A stretch of DNA of 5,630 bases from an uncultured Pseudomonadota bacterium (GTDB lineage Bacteria; Pseudomonadota; Gammaproteobacteria; Burkholderiales; SCOH01): positions 1 to 5,630 of the forward strand of contig CALMFQ010000082.1 in NCBI GenBank assembly GCA_937863215.1. The letters run 5' to 3'. Below the pieces are notes generated by a model. It did not search any database, was not told the DNA's origin, and worked only from the letters and a program-made list of their open reading frames with translations. A program made the translations under genes and the position numbers. Below are positions 1-5,410 of the stretch, one piece after another; the first letter of the stretch is position 1; every line of letters starts with the position of its first letter.

Positions 1-398
1 TCCAGGCTGACGCCGACGTAGTTGAAATCGACTGCGGCGATGCGGTCGATATTGCTTTCGTCGATCAGCGTGCCATTGCTCGACAGGCCGACATAAAAGC
101 CCATCGCCTTGGCGCGCCTGGCGATATCGAAGATGTCCGGCCGCAGCAGCGGTTCGCCGCCGGACAGGATCAGTACCGGTACGCGGAACTGCTTCAGATC
201 GTCCATTACCGTGAACACTTCCTGCGTGCTCAATTCGCCGGCGAAATCCTTGTCTGCCGAGATCGAGTAGCAGTGCTTGCAGGTCAGGTTGCAGCGGCGG
301 ATCAGATTCCAGATCACCACCGGGCCGGGCGGGTTGCGCTTCGGCCCGAGCGGTGTGGGTTGGTGCAGTTCGTGCATGTATTGACTGATTCGGAACAT
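1..398 (-). CDS. nirJ: NirJ, heme d1 biosynthesis radical SAM protein (N-terminal part, cut by window edge)
   Basis: About 132 residues are visible; the gene runs off the left edge. The sequence shows the radical SAM iron-sulfur motif CNLTCKHC at residues 36-43 (Cys36, Cys40, Cys43, the CxxxCxxC pattern), the preceding PPGPVVIWNLIRR, and the SAM-binding GGEP in LILSGGEPLLRPDIF. The N-terminus MFRISQYMHEL is typical of NirJ. In known systems this cytoplasmic [4Fe-4S] enzyme acts on 12,18-didecarboxysiroheme, removing two propionate side chains on the way to the keto groups of heme d1. The ATG at 398 is preceded by AAAGG at good spacing. It follows a chemoreceptor gene by 42 bases, whereas in Pseudomonas aeruginosa nirJ follows nirH directly. 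The C-terminal auxiliary cluster domain lies outside the window. A related SPASM protein such as AhbC is the alternative, but the surrounding nir genes argue for NirJ. Confidence 0.93.
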   Translation of the reverse strand, partial: MFRISQYMHELHQPTPLGPKRNPPGPVVIWNLIRRCNLTCKHCYSISADKDFAGELSTQEVFTVMDDLKQFRVPVLILSGGEPLLRPDIFDIARRAKAMGFYVGLSSNGTLIDESNIDRIAAVDFNYVGVSL

Positions 399-420
399 GA
401 TCTTTGCCTTTAAATGACTG

Positions 421-435
421 CGGACGTGGCGTCCG
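421..435 (-). other. Short perfect hairpin between chemoreceptor gene and nirJ
   Basis: CGGACG and CGTCCG form a 6 bp stem with a three-base loop, extendable by one more pair. It lies 6 bases after the stop of the chemoreceptor gene and 23 bases before the nirJ start. No T-run follows it in the direction of transcription, so it is not a classic rho-independent terminator. It could attenuate read-through or stabilise a processed mRNA end; this is inference only. Confidence 0.45.
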
Positions 436-440
436 TCTAC

Positions 441-1592
441 TTAGGTGGTGAATTCGGCCAGTTTGCCCGACAATACGTCCGACATGCGTTTCATGTCGCC
501 GGCCAGGCCGGTCAGCTCTTGTGCGCCCGACTGGCTGCTGCGCGCCGATGCCTCGGCTGCCGCCATGGAGCCGGAAACCTGCTGCAGATTCTGTTCTACC
601 GTGCGTGCGACACGGGCAATACCGGCAACCATATCCTCCAGCTGCGCTACCGATGCAACACTATCTGCCAGTCTGTCTTCGGCGGTGCCGGCATTCTGCG
701 CCAGGGTGCCGAAAGTTGCGATCTGTGCCTGCATCTGGCTGGTGGCGCCATCGATGCCGCCGGTGATGGCGACGATTGCGCCATGGATTTCCGCCAGGCT
801 CTGCTTGGTGCGCTCCGCCAGCTTGCGTACTTCGTCGGCCACTACCGCAAAGCCACGCCCCTGTTCTCCGGCACGCGCCGCTTCGATTGCTGCATTCAGC
901 GCCAGCAGGTTGGTCTGTTCGGCAATTTCCGATACCACCACCAGCACTTGTTTGATGCGCTCGGCGTCGCCGGTCAGCCGATTCAATTGTTCGGCCAGGC
1001 TGTTGTTGGTGTCGGCCTGGGTGCGAATCGAGTGTGTCATGTCGAGCACATTCTGCTTGCTCTGCTGTAACCCCTGGTTGGCCTCGGTAATGACTGCCAG
1101 ATTGCGCTCAACATCGCTGGCCAGCGTGCTGGCAATGCTGCCGATACCGGCGATTTCGGATTGTGCCGATGCTGCTGTCGCCGCATCGTCTTCAAGTCGG
1201 CGGTGGATTTCCGTCGCCAGTTGATGCAGGCGAGAGGAAATATGCGCGTTTTCCTGCGACGAACCCTTGATTTCGCCCAAGGCATTGCGGATTACGCCGC
1301 GGAAATTGTCGACCACGCCGAGCAAGTGGCTGACTTCGGCATTGAAACGGGCATCGAAGTCCGGAGTGTGGGTCAGGTCCTTGCGGCCGAAGTGTTGCAG
1401 ATAGCGGCTCAGATGTGCCAGCGAATCGACGCCCCATTTTTTTTCGTCGAAATCATGTACCAGCACCACCAGTGCCACCACGTACTGGATAATGCGGCCG
1501 ATCAGATCGCTGGTGAAGAAGGTCGCGCTGAGCAGCAGCAGGAAAAAGCCGAGCCAGTGAACCAGGCGCATGCGCAAAAACAGGGATTGCAT
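441..1592 (-). CDS. Methyl-accepting chemotaxis protein with two TM helices and almost no periplasmic domain
   Basis: A 383-residue transducer. Two hydrophobic segments (about residues 13-26 and 34-46) are joined by only about seven residues, so there is no periplasmic ligand-binding domain. Residues about 58-110 (FGRKDLT ... NFRGVIRNALGEI) look like a HAMP or HAMP-like linker. The rest is a long coiled coil, with the highly conserved signalling hairpin tip at about 222-262 (EIAEQTNLLALNAAIEAARA, then GRGFAVVADEVRKLAERT), which binds CheA and CheW in this family. The C-terminus KLAEFTT lacks the NWETF-type pentapeptide that recruits CheR/CheB in some receptors. The ATG at 1592 has GGAG ten bases upstream; Met8 is an alternative start. 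It lies between nirH and nirJ on the same strand, an unusual place for a chemoreceptor. The input could be membrane or redox state, or a partner protein; the sequence does not say. Confidence 0.93.
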   Translation of the reverse strand: MQSLFLRMRLVHWLGFFLLLLSATFFTSDLIGRIIQYVVALVVLVHDFDEKKWGVDSLAHLSRYLQHFGRKDLTHTPDFDARFNAEVSHLLGVVDNFRGVIRNALGEIKGSSQENAHISSRLHQLATEIHRRLEDDAATAASAQSEIAGIGSIASTLASDVERNLAVITEANQGLQQSKQNVLDMTHSIRTQADTNNSLAEQLNRLTGDAERIKQVLVVVSEIAEQTNLLALNAAIEAARAGEQGRGFAVVADEVRKLAERTKQSLAEIHGAIVAITGGIDGATSQMQAQIATFGTLAQNAGTAEDRLADSVASVAQLEDMVAGIARVARTVEQNLQQVSGSMAAAEASARSSQSGAQELTGLAGDMKRMSDVLSGKLAEFTT

Positions 1593-1634
1593 TGTAGGAG
1601 TGCTCCGTCGATGTGAGATTAAGACAACCTTACA

Positions 1635-1662
1635 ATTATAGACGCAGGCCGGTTTTTTTCAG
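1635..1662 (-). promoter_or_regulatory. Candidate sigma70 promoter for the chemoreceptor gene, inside the end of nirH
   Basis: On the minus strand, CTGAAA (1662-1657, four of six matches to TTGACA) is followed after 16 bases by a perfect TATAAT (1640-1635). The predicted start is near 1628, about 36 bases before the chemoreceptor ATG. A perfect -10 is uncommon in GC-rich sequence, but it also encodes the last codons of NirH, so chance cannot be excluded. It would let the chemoreceptor and nirJ be expressed without the upstream nir promoter. Confidence 0.4.
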
Positions 1663-2118
1663 GATGCGCTGACTGAAAAGCACGTCACTGCTGCGACAGG
1701 CGTCGCCGAGTAATTGGCGGATGGTAGTCACTTGCAGGTCAGCTTCTTCGCGAGTCTTGCCATGCACCATTGCGAAAAGGTTGTACGGCCAGTCTGGCAG
1801 GTGACGTGGGCGGCGGTAGCAATGGCTGACGAATGGCAGATCGCCCACCTGCTGGCCGAGCATATCGATCAGCGTGTCGTCGACATCCCACACACTCATG
1901 CCGTTGAAGCGATAGCCGAGCTTGTAGTGATTCGGCACCACACCGATACGTCGGATCACGCCGTGTTGCTGCAGCGCCTGCAGCCGTTGCAGCGCTTCCG
2001 CGGTGCTGATGCCGACCTGCGCTGCTACCTCGGCATACGGCGTGGGGCTCAGCGGCAGGCCGGTCTGAGTAGCGACGATCAGCTTGCGATCGATTGCGTC
2101 GAGGGAGTAGGGCGTCAT
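1636..2118 (-). CDS. nirH: NirH, siroheme decarboxylase subunit (AsnC/Lrp-like fold)
   Basis: A 160-residue protein, full length for the family. It has an N-terminal winged helix-turn-helix-like part (about residues 5-60, with the hallmark HGVIRRIGVVPNHYKLGY at 52-69) and a C-terminal AsnC/Lrp-type ferredoxin-like part. The motif VSHCYRRPRHLPDWPYNLF (97-115) contains His99 and Tyr101; MVHGKTREEAD follows. NirD, L, G and H together convert siroheme to 12,18-didecarboxysiroheme in the cytoplasm, and histidines are essential in characterised homologues. Despite the fold, these are enzymes rather than transcription factors. The ATG at 2118 starts two bases after the nirG stop; the same frame stays open far upstream, but that extension overlaps nirG and is not family-like. 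The D/L/G/H names rest on motif type and gene order; this copy is of the H/L type. Confidence 0.9.
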   Translation of the reverse strand: MTPYSLDAIDRKLIVATQTGLPLSPTPYAEVAAQVGISTAEALQRLQALQQHGVIRRIGVVPNHYKLGYRFNGMSVWDVDDTLIDMLGQQVGDLPFVSHCYRRPRHLPDWPYNLFAMVHGKTREEADLQVTTIRQLLGDACRSSDVLFSQRILKKTGLRL

Positions 2119-2120
2119 GT

Positions 2121-2564
2121 TCAGGCGCTCAGGTACAGGTTGACGAAAAACTCTTTTTCCTTGGGCATATTGAACACCGGGTAGCCGGTTGCCTGTTCGA
2201 TGCGGGCAATGGTCTGCGGCAAGGCGTCCGGGGTTTCGGTAGCCAGCACGAACCACATGTTCAGGCGATGGGTACGCTCGTAGTTGTGGGCAACCTCGGG
2301 AAAGGCATTGACTATAGTGGCCACGCGCTCGAAGTCTTCCACCGGAATTGCCATCGCCGCCAGGCTGAAGCGGCCACCCATGCGTTCGATCTGGTACAGC
2401 GGGCCGAAGCGGGTGAGGGTGCCGTCGGCGAGCAATTTTTCGATACGGTCGATCAACTCCGCCTCGGTAAGCCCCAGCGGCCCGGCTGCTGCGGCAAACG
2501 GCCGCTCGCAGATCGGGAAGCCACCCTGCAGGCTGTTGATGATGCGCTTGTCGATGTCGTCCAT
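2121..2564 (-). CDS. nirG: NirG, siroheme decarboxylase subunit (AsnC/Lrp-like fold)
   Basis: A 147-residue protein of the D/G type. It has an N-terminal MDDIDKRIINSLQGGFPICE with helix-turn-helix-like architecture, the linker motif LTRFGPLYQIERMGG (50-64), and the signature VAHNYERTHRLNMWFVLAT at 91-109, with His93, Tyr95, Arg97 and His99. It ends at FNMPKEKEFFVNLYLSA, the ending typical of this subgroup. It acts with NirDL and NirH in decarboxylating siroheme. The frame is open 12 codons further upstream (to 2600), but the ATG at 2564 is preferred because it matches the family N-terminus and gives a TGATG stop-start overlap with nirDL, a translational coupling arrangement. Which half or subunit pairs with which in the complex cannot be seen here. 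Confidence 0.91.
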   Translation of the reverse strand: MDDIDKRIINSLQGGFPICERPFAAAAGPLGLTEAELIDRIEKLLADGTLTRFGPLYQIERMGGRFSLAAMAIPVEDFERVATIVNAFPEVAHNYERTHRLNMWFVLATETPDALPQTIARIEQATGYPVFNMPKEKEFFVNLYLSA

Positions 2565-3535
2565 CAGGCCGCCTTGTCCAGTACATAGCGCGCGCCGCAT
2601 TGCTTGTAGCGTTTGAGGCTGAACAGCGTTTGCCGCGCTACCTGCTCCAGGCCGTGCTCGGCGGCCAGTTGTTCGATGCGTGCCTCAACTGCTTTACGAT
2701 CCTTGCCGTGGATCATGCAGAACAGGCTGTACGACCAATCCGGCAGCCGGCGCGGGCGCTGGTAACAAAGGCTGACGCCGTCGGCGCGTGCCAGTGCCTT
2801 GCCGACGCTGTCGATATGTTCGTCGGCGATGTCCCACACCACCATTGCGTTCGCGGTGTATCCCAGTTCGTGATGCCGCACAACCACGCCGAAGCGCTTG
2901 ATAATGCCGGCCTGCTGCCAGTCGCCGATCTGCGCGATGATTTCGCTTTCGCTGCAGCCAAGCCGCTCGGCGATCTCGCGATAAGGCTCGGCCACCATCG
3001 GCAGGCCGCATTGCAGAACGCGAATCAGGCTGCGCTGCGCGGAATTGGGGCGAATCGAGATTGCCGCGGCTGGTTCACAGATGTGCTTGCTGCCGTTGAG
3101 GTCAAAACCGAGGTCGATGTAATAGTCCTTTACCAGCGGTAGATCGAGCATGCCACAGCCGGTTTTGCTGCGGATCTGTTCCAGCGTGCTGGCCAGCTTG
3201 CGCGGTTCGTCGGCGGTGGCCACAAACCACAGGTTGTAGCGGTGTTCGCGCTGGTAGTTGTGATTCACCTGCGGATAGGCGGATACCAGCGTTGCCACCT
3301 GGTCCAGTTGCTCTGGTTCGACTGCCAGCGCCGCTAGCGTCGACACGCCAATACTGTTGGGGCGGAACACGGGTCCAATGCGGCTGATGCTGCCCTTGTC
3401 GTGCAATTGGTGCAGGCGCCGCAGGATGTCGGCTTCGCCGCTGCCGAGTTGTGCCGCGAGTTCGGCGAACGGCCGGCTGCATAGCGGAAAGCCGCGCTGG
3501 AAGTCGTTGAGGAGCGATAGATCGATTGGCTGCAT
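2564..3535 (-). CDS. nirDL: NirDL, fused NirD-NirL siroheme decarboxylase
   Basis: 323 residues with two complete AsnC/Lrp-like siroheme decarboxylase modules in one chain. Residues 1 to about 148 are NirD-like, with FQRGFPLCSRPF (12-23), ISRIGPVFRPNSIG, and the signature VNHNYQREHRYNLWFVAT (90-107) containing His92, Tyr94, Arg96 and His98. A linker at about 149-165 leads to a NirL-like half: LQCGLPMVAEPYREIAERLG, IIKRFGVVVRHHELGY, and VSLCYQRPRRLPDWSYSLF (254-272), then MIHGKDRK. Fused NirDL proteins are known (for example in Hydrogenobacter thermophilus), while Pseudomonas aeruginosa has separate nirD and nirL. In the NirL half the residue aligned with His99 of NirH is Leu256. The ATG at 3535 lies 12 bases after the nirF stop, with a GGGG purine stretch upstream. 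The reaction is siroheme decarboxylation in the cytoplasm. Confidence 0.92.
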   Translation of the reverse strand: MQPIDLSLLNDFQRGFPLCSRPFAELAAQLGSGEADILRRLHQLHDKGSISRIGPVFRPNSIGVSTLAALAVEPEQLDQVATLVSAYPQVNHNYQREHRYNLWFVATADEPRKLASTLEQIRSKTGCGMLDLPLVKDYYIDLGFDLNGSKHICEPAAAISIRPNSAQRSLIRVLQCGLPMVAEPYREIAERLGCSESEIIAQIGDWQQAGIIKRFGVVVRHHELGYTANAMVVWDIADEHIDSVGKALARADGVSLCYQRPRRLPDWSYSLFCMIHGKDRKAVEARIEQLAAEHGLEQVARQTLFSLKRYKQCGARYVLDKAA

Positions 3536-3547
3536 GCTCTGGCCCCG

Positions 3548-4735
3548 TTACATGCCGATGCGGCCGGCGCGGGTGGTGAAGAAAATGCCGGACGGACTGT
3601 CGGCCGGCAGGCGCTTTTTCTCGCTCAGTGTTGTGGTGTCGTAGATCACCACGCTGTTGTCGTCGCGCGACGATACCCACACCTCGTCACCACGGCCGGT
3701 GAATTCCATGTGCAGCACCGCCTTGCCCGGCTTCAGTGTCTGGATCACTTTGCGGCTGGGTACGTCGATCACCTGTACGGTGTCGTTGTGCGGGAAAGCG
3801 AAATTCACCCATACACGGCGATTGCTCGGCTCGGCCATCACGAATACCGGCTGGCCATATACGGGCACGCGGCCGGCTTCCTGCCAGGTGGCGGTATCGG
3901 CCAGCAGGATTTCATGGCGGCCGATAGCCGGCAGGAATGCGTAGCCGCCGGCTATCGACCAGCCGCGCAGGTGCGGCATCTTGTACACCGGCAGCTTTTC
4001 TTCGCCCTTGCCATAGTTGGCGAGAATCTTTTTCACCCCGGCAGATTCGTTCCACAAATCCAGCATGGCGATGCCGTCCTCGCCAAACAGCCCGGCCAGA
4101 TAGTAGCGGCCATCCTGGCTTGCCAGCCCGTCGTAAGGCTGCTTGCCGATATTGGCGTATTTGCCGATGTGCGGCTGACGCGGGTGTTTCAGATCGACGA
4201 TCCAGATTTCGCCGGCATCGAACAGCGCCAGTCCGAAACGGTTGCCGGGCAGGTCGGCCAGCCCGACGACTTTCGAGCGCTGACCCTGTTGGCCATAGCT
4301 GGCAGGGATGTCGGCCAGCAGTTCCAGCGTGTCAGCGGAAAATACCTTGATACCGCCCGGCTCGTAGTTTTGCGCCACGATCAGCTTGCCGTCCTGCGAA
4401 ATCGAACCGCCAATGCTGTTGCCGGCCTGCAGCACGCGCTTGACCAGCGCACGCGTCAGCAGATCGATTTTCGACAGGCCGCCATCGCGGCCGAATACGT
4501 AGGCAAAGCGCGCATCGCGCGAAAACACCACATGCGCGTGCGATAGATCGCCAAGTCCGGCAACTTCGCCCAATTTGCTGTCGCTGCTGTTTTCGACGAT
4601 CTGCACCTTGCCGGCGGCGCGTTCGATAATCACGCCCAGATCGCCACTGCCGCGCGGCGCCACGCCGGCGCAGGCGCCGAGCAGCGCGCTCAGCAGCAGT
4701 GTTGCGCTAGCGCGCAACAAAGTCGGTTTGCCCAT
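3548..4735 (-). CDS. nirF: NirF, periplasmic lipoprotein of heme d1 biosynthesis
   Basis: A 395-residue protein with an N-terminal signal MGKPTLLRASATLLLSALLG ending in a lipobox LGAC, so Cys22 is the likely lipidated residue and the protein is membrane-anchored on the periplasmic side. The mature part is a beta-propeller related to the d1 domain of NirS, with repeated blades such as HAHVVFSRDARFAYVFGRDG (66-85), IGGSISQDGKLIVAQNYEPG, GYAFLPAIGRHEILLADT and VLHMEFTGRGDEVWVSSRDD. His66 and His68 lie in the conserved region where a heme d1-binding His is found in NirF. NirF binds d1-type tetrapyrrole and acts late in the pathway, before or with NirN; its exact reaction is not settled in the literature I know. 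The ATG at 4735 overlaps the end of nirC by 29 bases. It is required by the good signal sequence, and no later start would keep that signal. Confidence 0.95.
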   Translation of the reverse strand: MGKPTLLRASATLLLSALLGACAGVAPRGSGDLGVIIERAAGKVQIVENSSDSKLGEVAGLGDLSHAHVVFSRDARFAYVFGRDGGLSKIDLLTRALVKRVLQAGNSIGGSISQDGKLIVAQNYEPGGIKVFSADTLELLADIPASYGQQGQRSKVVGLADLPGNRFGLALFDAGEIWIVDLKHPRQPHIGKYANIGKQPYDGLASQDGRYYLAGLFGEDGIAMLDLWNESAGVKKILANYGKGEEKLPVYKMPHLRGWSIAGGYAFLPAIGRHEILLADTATWQEAGRVPVYGQPVFVMAEPSNRRVWVNFAFPHNDTVQVIDVPSRKVIQTLKPGKAVLHMEFTGRGDEVWVSSRDDNSVVIYDTTTLSEKKRLPADSPSGIFFTTRAGRIGM

Positions 4736-5066
4736 TTTTGAGTATCTCCACTAGCCATCTGGCTTCTTGTTCTGTCATGAACGGCTTCCACGGCGGCATC
4801 GCGGTGCCGGGGCGCCCGTAAAGAATGGTTGCGACCAGACTATCGTCGGGTTTGTCGGCCAGCGCGCTTGCCGTCAGCGGCGAGCCCAGCCCGCCCTTGA
4901 GCGACATGCCATGGCAAGAGCCGCAATCCTGCAGCAGCAGGTGGCGCAACTCGTGTTGCCGCTGTGGCGATGGCGCATCGGCGGCCAGAGCCGCCGGTGC
5001 CAGGCTGCTTGCCAACAGCAACAAGCCGAGCGCGCGTTGCCGGCGCGGATGAGGACAAAGGGTCAC
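4707..5066 (-). CDS. nirC: NirC, small periplasmic c-type cytochrome
   Basis: 119 residues starting at GTG (5066). The signal peptide has a basic start PHPRRQR, the hydrophobic stretch ALGLLLLASSLAPAALA, and a likely cleavage near Ala28. The heme site is CGSCH (48-52), and the axial Met is probably Met90 in GRPGTAMPPWKPF. The final helix is MTEQEARWLVEILKNG. This is the monoheme cytochrome c55x of nir clusters, proposed to carry electrons to NirS or to accept them in the last oxidation of dihydro-heme d1. The frame continues open to an ATG at 5168, but that would put about 34 charged residues before the signal peptide. The GTG start has GGAG six bases upstream, and its GTGA overlaps the stop of a seven-codon reading frame. 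The 3' end overlaps nirF by 29 bases. Confidence 0.9.
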   Translation of the reverse strand: MTLCPHPRRQRALGLLLLASSLAPAALAADAPSPQRQHELRHLLLQDCGSCHGMSLKGGLGSPLTASALADKPDDSLVATILYGRPGTAMPPWKPFMTEQEARWLVEILKNGQTDFVAR

Positions 5067-5072
5067 CGCAAG

Positions 5073-5076
5073 CTCC
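5073..5076 (-). promoter_or_regulatory. Ribosome binding site that fixes the nirC GTG start
   Basis: GGAG within ACGGAG, six bases before the GTG at 5066. It supports this start over the in-frame ATG at 5168, which would disrupt the signal peptide arrangement. Confidence 0.7.
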
Positions 5077-5082
5077 GTAATC

Positions 5083-5202
5083 TCATTGATGGGGTTGCAC
5101 CTTGCAGGAGTTGGACAGCGCAGGCGTCGGTTGCGCTTCGCTCGGGGTAGCCAGCCACAGGCAGCCAACGCCGAGCAAGGTCATTGCGATGCGAATCCAC
5201 AT
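5083..5202 (-). CDS. Unrecognised 39-residue small protein with a signal peptide or TM anchor, first gene of the nir operon
   Basis: ATG at 5202, TGA at 5085-5083, 39 residues. The protein starts MWIRIAM, continues with the hydrophobic core TLLGVGCLWLA (8-18), and has a signal-peptidase-like site after SEA (21-23). That would leave a 16-residue mature peptide QPTPALSNSCKVQPHQ with one Cys (33) and one His (38). Cys14 is not in a good lipobox, since the -3 residue is Gly. A GGGA ribosome binding site sits seven bases upstream. The stop is 16 bases before the nirC GTG, so the ORF sits between the predicted nir promoter and nirC. I do not recognise a family. It could be a secreted peptide, a small membrane protein, a translational leader for nirC, or the remnant of a lost exported protein such as a cytochrome. 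No CxxCH motif is present. Confidence 0.6.
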   Translation of the reverse strand: MWIRIAMTLLGVGCLWLATPSEAQPTPALSNSCKVQPHQ

Positions 5203-5209
5203 GATTGTT

Positions 5210-5213
5210 TCCC
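5210..5213 (-). promoter_or_regulatory. Ribosome binding site of the 39-residue small ORF
   Basis: GGGA within CTGGGAAACAATC, seven bases before the ATG at 5202. Its presence is a main reason for treating the small ORF as translated. Confidence 0.6.
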
Positions 5214-5267
5214 AGTAATATTAGCCACAGATGCTGATCGGTAAAGCTGTAGCAACAGTCTGATCCG

Positions 5268-5273
5268 ATCTTG
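5268..5273 (-). promoter_or_regulatory. Candidate -10 element of the nir operon promoter
   Basis: CAAGAT on the minus strand matches TATAAT at three of six positions, including the key A2 and T6. It lies where a -10 would fall if the FNR-family box is centred at -41.5, giving a start near 5261 and a leader of about 59 bases. A weak -10 is usual for activator-dependent promoters. The assignment rests on spacing and is tentative. Confidence 0.35.
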
Positions 5274-5295
5274 CCGTGGCGGCAGGGGAGGGACA

Positions 5296-5309
5296 TTGAC
5301 GTTAGTCAA
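5296..5309 (-). promoter_or_regulatory. FNR/DNR/NNR-type operator, perfect palindrome
   Basis: TTGACGTTAGTCAA on the plus strand is TTGAC-N4-GTCAA, with fully symmetric five-base arms; the symmetry extends one further base on each side. This is the recognition pattern of the CRP/FNR superfamily regulators that control denitrification (FNR/ANR for low oxygen, DNR/NNR for nitric oxide). The centre is about 100 bases upstream of the small ORF start on the minus strand, fitting class II activation of the nir operon. Which regulator uses it cannot be told from the site alone. Confidence 0.82.
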
Positions 5310-5345
5310 TCAAGGTTCTGCATTGGCGCACGCGTTGGCGGGGAA

Positions 5346-5359
5346 TTGATCTGGGTCAT
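5346..5359. promoter_or_regulatory. Possible second, degenerate FNR-type box
   Basis: TTGATCTGGGTCAT has one perfect TTGAT half and a partial second half (GTCAT against ATCAA) with the right four-base spacer. Its centre is exactly 50 bases upstream of the centre of the perfect palindrome. It could be a secondary activator site or a chance half-site. Confidence 0.3.
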
Positions 5360-5410
5360 CAGCGCCGGGGAATGGATACCCCAGACAAGCGCCGATTTAT
5401 TGGCTGCGCG

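Noticed and set aside
445..1224. Long plus-strand frame rich in Ala and Ser opposite the chemoreceptor gene
   Set aside because: It is the antisense shadow of a GC-rich gene; the minus strand encodes an unmistakable MCP signalling domain.
1595..1604. GGAGcaCTCC symmetry at the chemoreceptor ribosome binding site as a regulatory hairpin
   Set aside because: The two-base loop makes it sterically implausible; it is more simply a GGAG ribosome binding site.
2119..2586. Upstream extension of the nirH frame giving a 316-residue product
   Set aside because: The extra part overlaps nirG out of frame and has a low-complexity Arg/Pro/Gly-rich composition unlike NirH. The family start fits the ATG at 2118.
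1636..3535. Lrp/AsnC-type transcription regulators
   Set aside because: The helix-turn-helix fold is present, but the signature motifs HNYxR and HCYRRP and the location between nirF and nirJ identify siroheme decarboxylase subunits.
5067..5168. Longer nirC starting at ATG 5168
   Set aside because: It would place 34 residues rich in Arg and Cys before the signal peptide and overlap the small ORF. The GTG at 5066 has a proper ribosome binding site.
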